Shown piece by piece: positions 1-10,300 of a stretch of DNA of 55,811 nt; positions within the stretch are counted from its first letter, which is position 1, and the number at the start of each line of letters is the position of its first letter. The position numbers and the translations under genes were made by a program. Location of the stretch: positions 1-55,811 of the forward strand of contig JAFPWN010000060.1 in assembly GCA_017412765.1 (NCBI GenBank), written 5' to 3'. The stretch comes from Oscillospiraceae bacterium. Lineage in GTDB: Bacteria > Bacillota > Clostridia > Oscillospirales > Oscillospiraceae. Below the pieces are notes generated by a model that saw only the letters and a program-made list of their open reading frames with translations, made no database searches and was not told where the DNA came from.

Positions 1-297
1 CTCATTTCCGTTAAACTTCACAACGGCTGCGATAGCGGATTGTGAAGCCGGTGCTTTAGCAGGCGTTATCTCCGCGAAGACCGGGTTATCTATTTTTGCG
101 AGCTCAGCCTCTCCGGCTTTCTTAAGCGCCTGCCGGGACAGACTCAATATCTGACGCTCCCAGCGGTAGTACGTTTTGTAGCCTATGCCTTCACGTTCGC
201 ACCATGCCCTCACGGTCATACCACTTGACCGGCACTGTGCCACCTTGTCGTTCCATTCGGCGAGCTGCACCTGGTGCTTTGCCTCCCACGCCGTCAT
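1..297 (-). CDS. tnpA: IS66-type accessory protein TnpA, partial
   Basis: The frame is open from an ATG at 297 to the window edge (99 codons, C-terminus missing). A GGTGGTG ribosome site precedes the ATG. The protein starts MTAWEAKHQVQLAEWNDKVA and continues with SSGMTVRAWCEREGIGYKTYYRWERQ. This helix-turn-helix pattern (aromatic-rich 'YKTYYRW' after a Cys/Glu-rich turn) is typical of the small IS66 OrfA/TnpA protein, an accessory factor for IS66 transposition whose exact role is unclear. TnpB and TnpC would lie to the left, outside the window. It lies outside the 509-21692 element. A second, decayed copy of the same gene type is at 1090-1277. Confidence 0.75.
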   Translation of the reverse strand, partial: MTAWEAKHQVQLAEWNDKVAQCRSSGMTVRAWCEREGIGYKTYYRWERQILSLSRQALKKAGEAELAKIDNPVFAEITPAKAPASQSAIAAVVKFNGNE

Positions 298-318
298 TCA
301 CATCACCACCAAAGAAAA

Positions 319-368
319 GTCCTGAGAATTCTCAAGACGTCTTACGACTTCTCGAGATTTCTCAGGAC
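319..368. repeat. Long imperfect inverted repeat upstream of tnpA
   Basis: Arms 319-341 and 346-368 pair at 20 of 23 positions around a 4-base loop (342-345). The structure lies just upstream of the IS66-type tnpA start. It could be the 5' leader hairpin or subterminal structure of the IS66 copy; nothing else explains it. Confidence 0.6.
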
Positions 369-395
369 ATTGTCTCATATCTACTCAGATTTTTA

Positions 396-447
396 TATAC
401 GTCGGTATGGTTTACGGTTACTATACGTCGGTATGGTTTACGGTTAC
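396..447. repeat. 26-bp perfect tandem duplication, possible IS66 end
   Basis: Two identical 26-bp units, 396-421 and 422-447, each ending GGTTAC on the plus strand. Read on the minus strand each unit begins GTAACCGTAAACC. IS66-family ends commonly start with GTAA, so the outer unit may be the insertion sequence terminus. That reading is inference. Confidence 0.6.
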
Positions 448-460
448 TTTATCAGAGTAT

Positions 461-500
461 AAAAAATCCCCGGAGGCCTTGATTTACAAGGCTTCCGGGG
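461..500 (-). terminator. Intrinsic terminator, probably the displaced guaA terminator
   Basis: On the minus strand a 13-bp stem (arms 488-500 and 468-480, one G-U pair) with a 7-base loop is followed by ATTTTTT. No minus-strand gene ends immediately upstream of it here. It sits 8 bases beyond the left copy of the guaA 3'-end repeat (509-523). It therefore looks like the terminator that served guaA (21680-22663) before the element inserted between them. Confidence 0.8.
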
Positions 501-508
501 TTTGGTGC

Positions 509-523
509 TATTATTCGTATTCT
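509..523. other. Attachment site, left copy (attL)
   Basis: The 15 bases TATTATTCGTATTCT are identical to 21678-21692, where they overlap the stop codon and last codons of guaA. One copy inside a gene end and one copy 21.2 kb away beside that gene's apparent terminator is the usual footprint of tyrosine-integrase insertion. Confidence 0.82.
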
Positions 524-621
524 TTTTCCGGAGCTTAACTTAACGCATTTTGTTTATCGTTTATTGCTCTGGATGCTTTGATTATCTAATGTCTCCGTAT
601 TATCCTGAGTTAAAAAGCTAC

Positions 622-640
622 TGTTATCATTTCGTTATCA
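622..640. repeat. Subterminal repeat, left copy (possible integrase arm site)
   Basis: TGTTATCATTTCGTTATCA matches 21603-21621 with a single difference. It lies about 100 bp inside the left end of the element and contains two GTTATCA half-repeats. An inverted TGATAAC follows at 645-651. Integrase arm binding is the natural reading; not proven. Confidence 0.6.
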
Positions 641-729
641 GGGGTGATAACTCCGATAGTTGCACCGTGGATAATACTCAAGTGGTTTGTGAGTATTATA
701 GCGCTTTTCACCTCTAAAAGCAAGCATTT

Positions 730-772
730 TTGAAATCTACACGCATTTTTTGAAAAAGCGTGTAGATTTCAA
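730..772. repeat. Perfect 15-bp inverted repeat hairpin
   Basis: Arms 730-744 and 758-772 are exact complements around a 13-base A/T-rich loop. The surroundings (541-1089) contain no convincing gene; apart from this hairpin and the subterminal repeat nothing was identified there. It may be a terminator, a recombination or protein-binding site of the element, or a remnant insertion sequence end. Confidence 0.7.
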
Positions 773-1089
773 CTGGATATCCGTCTAACTCCGGCATTAA
801 AAGTCGGCTGCCTCCAGCATGCTATGTGTCCATATGCACCGAGTTATAGGGCCATCGTCACGGATGCAAAGGCCACTTTTATAATGAGCCTGGAACACAA
901 CACGTGTGACTTTGTTCGTGAGATGGCCTTATAATTTGCTATCGTGAGATTCCGAGGCTCAATACCTCGGAAAAAGTCAGCGTAACATCGCCAAAGAACC
1001 GATTTTCAGTAGACTTGTTAGCGATAGGCGAGTTTAGCCAAACGAGTGTACGGACAAATCTTTGGACTTGAGGCTAAATTCGCCCGCCA

Positions 1090-1277
1090 TTAATAACGCT
1101 GCGCGAGCATTGCGGCTAATACCTTCTTCTGCCAGTTGTAATAGGTTTTTGGATTTATGCGTGCTCTGTGTATATTCGCGTCACCAAAAGGCCGATACTA
1201 CAGCAGTCTGCCATACGCCTGCTCCACTCCATAAGGTTCCGCTGCAACTGTGTCCTGCTAATTGTAATCTCTTCCAT
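1090..1277 (-). pseudogene. Decayed IS66-type tnpA remnant
   Basis: An ATG at 1277 with a GGAGGGATC ribosome site starts MEEITISRTQLQRNLMEWSR, but the frame stops early after the CCSIGLLV stretch. A shifted frame then resumes the IS66 OrfA pattern with RINPKTYYNWQKKVLAAML and stops at 1090. Intact relatives join the two parts, so this is a frameshifted copy. It lies between the left end of the element and the 3' end of the giant surface gene. The stretch 1278-1394 holds nothing else recognisable. Confidence 0.65.
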
Positions 1278-1394
1278 GATGATCCCTCCGTGTCTGTGAG
1301 ACTTCCAGTAAGTCTGTGTAACTGCATGGCACAATTGCTAGGACTACCATAGACTCGCACCTACTCAGCGGAAGCTTGAAGGAGATTTTTTGGG

Positions 1395-4300
1395 TTATGA
1401 ACCTGCTGTGGAGAAAAACTCAGGATATACTCTCGCGTTGGTATAAATGATATGCGGATAGTCTGTTCCGCTCGAGAGCTCAACACACACAGCTGAGCTT
1501 CGGAGAAGCTTCACGTTCAAAATAACTTGGTAATTCGCGTATCGGAATTCCGAATCCTCAAAGCCTCCCGCTGCTCCCGTTTTGCCTGTTTTTACGACAA
1601 AATCGATTGGAATCTCGATCTCGTCCTCGCTGTCGGACAGCCAGCCGCTACCTGCAAACGTTGTTTTCGGCACAGTAACCGTAATCGCATTGTCAAGTGA
1701 AGCGCTGTAGTATTCAGTTCCACAGATTTCGAGTGAGGTCATAAGATCAGAAATATCAGCGTCCTGATAGCCGTTTTGCTTTTTCTTGAAGCTCCACGTT
1801 ATCTGCGCGTAATCCCAGCCCTCAGCCTCAGTTTTAACGTCCGCGAAGTTGAACACTCCGATGGTCTCGATTTTCGCCGTCGTCATATCTTCGTTATCCC
1901 ACGGGTTTACGCCAAGCTGCGCCATATCCCCGTTTTCAATCTGCGTTACTGGGTTATAGCTTAGCCTCGCCTTCTTTATGGTTACTCCGCTGTAATACCT
2001 ATTATTGTTTTCGTCAGTCTTCGTATTAAAGGAGTTGCTATAGGTCGTTCTTTCCTGCGTAGATCCGATGCTCGACCTAACATTTACCACTGTTCCGTGA
2101 GAAGAAGTTGCGTAATCGTTCGGAAGCAACGGGAACTGTGCGCTAATAGCGTCCTCGTTGTCGTAGCTCAAGGTTACAACGGCGTGAACAATATGGCTTG
2201 AACTACCCGAAGTTGTGAAATCAAGCATATCCTTCGTAATAAACTCTGCAAAGGACTTCTCGACTGCGCCAGTTGACGACGGCTCTTCATAGCTTCCCTT
2301 TGATACTCCGTCAACCGAGTATGTCGCGGATACAATCTTCGGTGCGCCGGTAATTCCCGTTATACTGCCACCCGCATCGGTCCTCAGCATATTTATCATA
2401 AAATTCTGATAAATCGGGAGCTTGTAGTATTTCAAATTTGAAAACATAGACGGCACCATTGAAACAGTTACGGTCATATCAACAGTTATTGTGTTTTGGA
2501 GTTTATTGAGAACGTAAAACCCCACATCAGGGTTTTGCCCCGTTGACGTTGTTTTCATTGTGAAATTAGACAGCGTGTAAATATCGCCCTCGTACATTGT
2601 AGATTGTCTGCCAAGAACGGCGCCATCACCGCCCCCCGTATCGTGAACGGCGGGCATAAGATTCCCGCGGTCAAGGCTGTTTGGCTCGCTCAGCGTATAA
2701 TCTACAACGCCGTTTATGTCGCCCGTGTAATAAGTCAAGAAGTACTTTTCAGTTGCTGGTGTTACGCCTTCAATCTCATATTTTGTTACTTCTCCGTCCG
2801 TAGCAGAGTTATACGGTCTGAGCCATTTATAATCGACACCGACCTTCGCCCTGACAGTGGCTTCGGTATCAGGACATTCAACGAACTTGGTGACGTCAGC
2901 GTCGGTCGCTGCTTTAGCTGTGACCTCCAGAAGCTCGCTCAGTGAAATCGGCTTGAAATCTGTCCCGCTGCCGTCAATCTCTGTATTGAACTTCGAAAAA
3001 TCCAATTCGCCCTCAAGTGAACCCTCGCTGGCGGGGGCAAATGCAGCTCCGAACGTCGAATAATAGTGCTGTCCTGTCTGAACATCAACAAGGCACAGTG
3101 GCGTATCGTTCGGCAAATCTTTGTAGCCCGAGCCCTTCACCATTCTGAGCGTTTTATTGTAGTTTTCGGTAAAGTCGATTCCCGCATTAATTGAACTTTT
3201 CCACGAGCTTTCGCCAGCGTCATAGCCGTATTCAATATGCGCAGTTATCGGGGTATTGTCGTTTTCGCAGACGAGCCTGTCTGTGGCTGTGTAGCCACCA
3301 CTCGAAGCGTCGTAGGATGTACCCGCTCTCAGCCTGACATCTACCGTGAACTTGAGAACCTTTTTCACAAGCACGGGTACATAGAGATGATACGCGATTT
3401 CGGCCGGATTTGACGGATTTTTGTACTTCACGTCTATTACGGTGAACGTGGTATCGTCGTTATCGACGTTCGCGTCGCTGACAAAGAAATAGCTTTCTTC
3501 CATATTCGTTAGAAACGGTACAATCTCTATGCTTCGATCCGAGGTTGACGCTGCACTAAATGAACCGTCGGCATTAAGCTTCACCTTATAGATTTCAAGC
3601 TCGTAAATAGCTGTTTTATCTGTATTCGCATAATTGTAGTCCGTGTTCGACAGGAGCTTGATATAGTTGTTAATGTATGTATTTGGATCCGAATTATTCG
3701 TCTCGAGGACGAGTATCGGGAAATCCGGTCCACCGTAGGTAACGCCGGACTCGGCCATCTCCGCACCGAAGGTCGAAAACTTTCCGTCATAGTCAGATCT
3801 AGTAATATTTTCCCTTGCAAGCTTGTAATAATCGTACTTGTCGCTTGTGCTGTCTGCCATATCGGAAAGGATCTGCTCTGCAACGGTAGTATAGACCCTG
3901 CCAGACTGCTCGTAACCCACGCCGTCGCTCATCAGGTGAAGCTTTGCAAGCACCCCCTCAGGATTCGTTGTGACATACGGGGCGGAACCCATTGGGCTTG
4001 TTTCAATAAGCCTATATTTTACAACATCCGCAAAGCTATCAGTATACTGGTTATATTTCCTATATGTAACCCCATCTCGCGTAATATTTTCACCATCAAA
4101 AGTATACTCTATGAGTTCTCTATCATTATTATTCTGACCAGACAAAACATGTGAATAAGAGTTACTCACTATCAATGTATACTTGTCACCCGCGTTGCCA
4201 TCTTGATACAGTCTAAATTTCGTATCTACGTTATTAAGCTTTGCTGTAACAAAATCTAACGCATCATTCTCGGCAATTACATATAGTCCATTGGCATTGT

Positions 4301-7300
4301 CTACGACTGCTGTTATATCATTTTGTTGCTTGTTGGCATCTAAATTCATTTTCACATTACCGGTATCGCTTAGAATGTACCAACCAGCTTGATTATTGCT
4401 TGTATCTATTGCTTGAATGGGTACATTTTCAGGCACCTTAATTCTTACATAATCACCCGTTTCATAGCTTCCTTCACTCGCAATTGCAGGCCACCATTTA
4501 TTTTTTAGTTTAATTGGGTCTCTATAAAGATTATACCTCATTGCTCCTTCATCTGTATCCGGATTATATCTTCTGAGCCACATAAGATCGACAGAATTAT
4601 ATAAATCACCTTTATTATGCCTTGCATGCAAATCGGTACTATAGCCGGTAGCATATTTTTCATACTTAACTGCAACAATTGTTCCATTATACTTTAACTC
4701 AACGTAGTCGTTTGAATGATCCGAGCTTAAATCATTGACAACAAATGCTTCAGTTGTAGCTACATCATTATTTATATCGTAGTCGCCAAGTGTCAGCCAA
4801 TCTTCATTTTTGTCATTCGTTGTGCATATTCCGTTATAATCGGCAAAGACGACGTAGCCACCGGAACCGTAAGGACTTAAAGTATCCTCTATATTGCCGA
4901 CTTTTTTTACTGGCGTTGTGTTCTGAATAGATACTCCGACGAGCTTGATTACTTTGCTATTATTATTTCCTGCAATAGAACCAGTCTTATTTGTTCCTCC
5001 GAAGACAGATATATCAGTATTGCTAATCAGTATATTATATCCGTTAATGCCTGACGAATTGTTTATTTTTCCAACTATTCCTCCCGAACCAACAATATAG
5101 GTATTTGAATTACCTCCATCAACAGTTTTTCCGTTGTCATCCGGTTCCGTCGCTGTTAGTACTGCTATTTCACAGTTTTCAATAGAAACATTTTTAATAT
5201 CAAACTTATAGTTGGATGCATCTATAAAACCTGCCAATCCGCCTGCCGAGCCCTTATCATTGTTGCTTTTCATTGTCTGCGAAGTTATTGAGTAATTGCG
5301 AATTATAATATTGCTGGCAGAAACAGCACCGGAGACCTTACTGAATAATCCTCCCGCGAGACGATATCCGAAAATAGAATTTTTGTCCGCTTTGCCTATA
5401 ATACTTATACCGTCAAGAACAGGAATAGTACCCGTTACCGTTCCCGCTATTCCAGCCGCAAACGATGCCTTGGGGCTGATCCTGATAAGATCAATATTGC
5501 TGATTATCCCGTTGCTCTGACTGTTATGAGCAATACCTACAAGACCTCCCGCGTTCAAGTCATCGTTCTGATTGTTTTTTGTTTTTATTATTGCGTCTTG
5601 TATAAGGTAGTTCTTAATAGTGATAACTGCGGTTTTAACGCCTCCGATGAGACCGCCTGCTGAAACCTTGTTGAAATTGGCACCTCTTGCTCCCAAAAGT
5701 CCCTTAGTTCCAATTTCTCCGATTTTTAGTTCAGTCTTGGAGGCAGCATTTGAGCCAACGATCGACAGCACCTTGCTTTGTGAACTATTGGAACCATTGT
5801 TTATTTGTCCTATTAGTCCTCCGGCCTGAATTCCGGCTGATACCGAAATATTTTCGCTGCTTTCAACGTCCGTAATATAAATGTCCCATCCCGAAGAGTA
5901 GCCTATTAAGCCTCCTGCGTAAAGTGGTGCTTCAATACTTGTACTCTTTAAGTCAATATCAAAAAACCTTGAAGTTGCCTTTATGACCCCGGCAAAGCCA
6001 CCGACTGTCAAAACGTTTTTGTTCTGTGTATCTGCTTTAGATGAGTCAGATGCATACTCAGCCAAGTAAAGATTCAACGAGCTTGAATAAGTCTCTTCTG
6101 TTAGGTTTCTCCACCAATAATTTACCTTTTCTCCGTCAGAGATATTATAAATATCGTAGCTGATATTCGCAGTCAGAGAAAAATCGTGTACCGAGCAAGC
6201 CTTTTCATCTGTCCCGCCACTGCTCAATTTGAGACGGTTGAAAAGTCCAAGGCCATTTGCTTCTTCCACCGCTGGATAGTTTTCTTTTGAGAAAGTTGCA
6301 TTCTCACTTGGATTATAGCCATATTCATTATACTTTATCGAAAGCGCAATTTCGTTTTCCCGACCATTAAATTCTTTTATTATCATGTAATTGCTAGAAC
6401 TGGTATAGAAGCTTCCTATTCCCCTGAATCCCTCCGGAACAACGCAGTCGCCTGTTATATTCACCGTCCAACCAGTTGAGGCGGCGCCGAGAGTACGGGC
6501 ATTGTAGCTTGTTCCTACCGGATTCGTATATGCTTTTACTATATACGGCGTCTTGCCGTCGGCTTCTCCGACTTCTGCGTCATAATAATCGCTGCTTCCG
6601 TCTCTCGCAACGCAGTAATTGCGCCACCCCTGCCAGGCTGTGCCGCTGAAATCAGAGTATGCTCCGCTCACCCCGGTAGCCGCGCCCGCGCCGGAGTTGA
6701 CTATTGCCGCAAGCACCCACAGTGCCTGACCGTTAGGGACGGTGATTGTTGTGCCGTTAACCGTGAGCTTGGATTCCTCGTTTGGGTCAAGGACGGGGAT
6801 ATCGTAATTCTTCGTGCCGTTTACGAGCTTGTAATCCGCCGCCGTTCCGCCTGACGGCACCTCACTGAAAACGTGTCCCGCGATAACCCTTCCGACTATG
6901 GGATTGACGTAGAGATATCCCGACTCTGCGATGGGAGTCTCCGTATCGCCGGCCACGCATTTCGTTGCAAGATCAAGACCCGACTTCTCTACGCCGAGAC
7001 CCATATTTCTGAAAACGAGAGATCCGTTCAGCACCACGCCGACGTAGCCGCCGACTGCCATAAGGCGGGTATGTGTTCCGCTTCCGAAGTGTATAGTCTT
7101 ATTGAACTCCACACTTACGCCGTCTATGAAGTTATCACCGCCCATAACCTGACCGATAACCGCGCCGTAGCCGTAAACGGTAGCTTCGCTGAATTTGTAT
7201 GCAAAATCTGCTGTTGCGGTTGAGTCTACCGTTATTATTGAATCTACCTCTCCCGTTTCCAGCTGAACGTCAATAGTTATGTCCTTAACGACAGCGCCGT

Positions 7301-10300
7301 TCGCATTGGCGATCAGCGGGTTTTTGGACTTATTCACTATCTCCGTATTATTCCCGTAAATCACGCCTCTGAATGCGTAAGGGCTGAGATAACCGTTATT
7401 GTTTGTAGTATTCTTGTCAATTCCGAGCCCCGCAAAATCCTTGTCAAGCGTGACGGTCTCTGTGACGTTATAATACGCCCCCGCAAGATATTTGCGAACG
7501 TCATCTCGATCAATTTTCTTATCACCGTTTTCAAATTTGTCGCTTGACGAGTTATATGTATATTCCGAATGATACGCCGAAGTATGTGCGGGATCTACAG
7601 GCTGAGTCGGCTGTGTCAATGGATTTGCCTCTGATTCAGCAAGCGCATCCGGCAGCGTAATCTTATACGTATTGTCAAGATCTTCTCCGTTAATGATTTT
7701 GGCAACCGTTTTAAGAAATTCACCGCCAAAATCGTGATACGGATCGTCATATCTTCCGCAGCCTTCAACTGAGTATTCAACCATTACGTTGACCTTCAGC
7801 TCATGATATTTTCCTTCTTTTGCCTGTTTTACGTAGCGGAGGAAGCCTGACGAGAAGTTGTAAGGATTATTATCGTTAAGCGGGGTTGTGTATTTTCTGT
7901 CTCCAATCGCCTGTTCCGCATAGGTGTAGTATTTATTCTCTTTTCCAGCATACTCAAGTGAGTTATAGACCTCCGCGCCGTAGGTCACCTGATGCTTTGG
8001 GCTGCTACCGTCGGTGGGGTAATCCTCGAGCTCGTTATAGTTGTATTCACTGTCGGCACTCTTTCTATCGTACTGAAAGCTGAGCATCAATGTCGCATCC
8101 TTGAATATCGAGCGCGGCGTTCCGTATGCAGTTTTGAGTTCTTCCTTAATACCAGTATCGGTAATGACATCTTCCGTTTCGCGCGCGTCCAGAACGATAT
8201 TTGAGAGGTGAAGGTCGATTCCGTAAGCGGACTCAGAGCCGACGTGTCCGATTAAGCTCGTCGCTGCATATTTGAGTGGATTATCTCCGACTTTTGCAAG
8301 CAGTGTATTATAGCTGTCCGCTTTTGTCTTCACCGTCGTTAGGTTTGCGGTCGTATTACTCCCGATAGCGTTGATAACGAGCGCACCATAACCCATTAGC
8401 GTGGGATTTCCCTCGGTTTCGGTATCCGTTCCGGCATTAAACGCACCGTCGAGCTCGAGACCTGTCAGATTCAGCGTCGTCTTACTCTGGTCGCCGCCGA
8501 GAGTACCGCGAACGAGGAAGCCCGAGTTGTCAGAAACCTTGCCCGAATTGCCGCTAAGCGTTACTGTGTTTACGTTGAGCGTCGCGGTGTCCTCGGTTTT
8601 ATTCACCGAATCATAATTTCCGCGGAAGTCGTCCAAGAGTCCGCAGTGCATAAGGTAGTGCTGCGACTTATAGCCGTCCGCCTGTCTGCGTGTGGAGCGG
8701 CAGAACTCATCAGTGTTGCCGCTGCCGGAGACGACCTTCTCGCCGTTCTCAATCTCCTCATTGTAAAATTTAATCGTGCAATACTGAACCGTCAGCTCCT
8801 CGCCGTAGAGGCTGACAGGGTAGTAGGAGTAGCCGCACATGTTATAGTCTATCTCGCTTCCACTCGTTCCGCCAATGGTATTGTTAAGCGGATCGGTCGT
8901 AAAGTCGCTTATCGTGCCGTGCGCATATTTATGGAGGCTCCAGAGCATAAGCCGTTCAGCGTTATAAGCGTCCGCGCTGCTGGGGTCGCTGGGGTGGTCA
9001 TGTATCTCGGCGACGTTGTAGTAATAGCGCGTGTTGGGATTGAAATTTTTGCTATTGCTTGACGCGGTTTTGCCGTAGGTCGTCTGATTCTGATAGGTAT
9101 TGCAGGCATCACCGCTCATTTTTACGGCAGCGTCAAGCTCAAGCGTGACGATTGCCTGTTTCATATCCTCAATCACGGTACCGTCGCGGCGTGAATAGGC
9201 GGCAACCTCGTCAAAAACGTCGAAATCGCTTCCGGTGAACGACAAACCGTCTATGTCGTATGTATAGCTTGCCCCGCCTACGTTTTTGTTATTAACGATG
9301 AGGTACAGCGCAGACTCAGTCTTTGTGTGCCCTATGTTGGTGATATCATGTATAGCATCGTTCACCGTGAAGCCGAAGGTGCTTCCCGTTCTCTGATTTA
9401 CGGTCATTTTATTGACTTTGACAGAATTTATCGTCCACTTTCCGCTTCCCATGTAGACGAGCCCGCCGATATTGGCATTAGCTGTCGCGGTAAGCGACGG
9501 TCCGTGTGTCAAATCATCTGTGCCGACCTTAAGGCCGGTAACGGTCGCCGTGGTGTTCTCCCAAGAGTAGCCGAGAACGCCTCCTATTCCGTTGTTTCCT
9601 CTTCCGGTCTCGGCAGAAGTCTTGGCGTTGATGGTCAGCTCGCCGAAGGTTACGTTGTTCGCAGTAACAGTCGCTGAGGTGGAAATAGTGCCGACAAGCC
9701 CTCCGAAGCGCGACTGAGCACCGTTGTTTTCCTTCGTATAGCTCCCCGCAACGGTGGTGGAGGTAAAGCCGAAGGTCTGTCCGCCGCCGTAAGCCGCCGC
9801 AACGGCACCGCCGCAGTAAACATTTTCGCTGCGGTTTGCATCTGTTTTGTCCGTAATCTCCGCCTTGAAAACGGACGAAGTATCGGTCACGCTTCCGCCC
9901 GCCGTCGACAGTCCGACCGCACCGCCTGCATATAGAAACAGCTCTTTGCCGTCGGTGTTAGCCGCCTTAAAGTTCACCGCCTCGTCAGCTGTAACGGTAT
10001 TTAGGGTCAACGGCTCTGTAACCTCAGCGGCAATGCCTCCGATTTTCCAGCCTGCATTATATGCCGTATCGCCCGACGCAACCACGTTTATTACGCCCGA
10101 TACGGTGAGATTTGATATACTTGCGTTTGCTCCCGTTTTTCCGAATAGTCCCGAGTTCTTGTGCGCGAATATCTCACCGTTGCCGCCGGTTGTGTTATAG
10201 TTCACGGAAACTGCGTTATTGGACGTATCAACACCGTAGCCCTCGCCTGTGGCGAGGGTGATGGTATTATTTTTGCCGTTGAGCGTACCTTCGAAGATCT

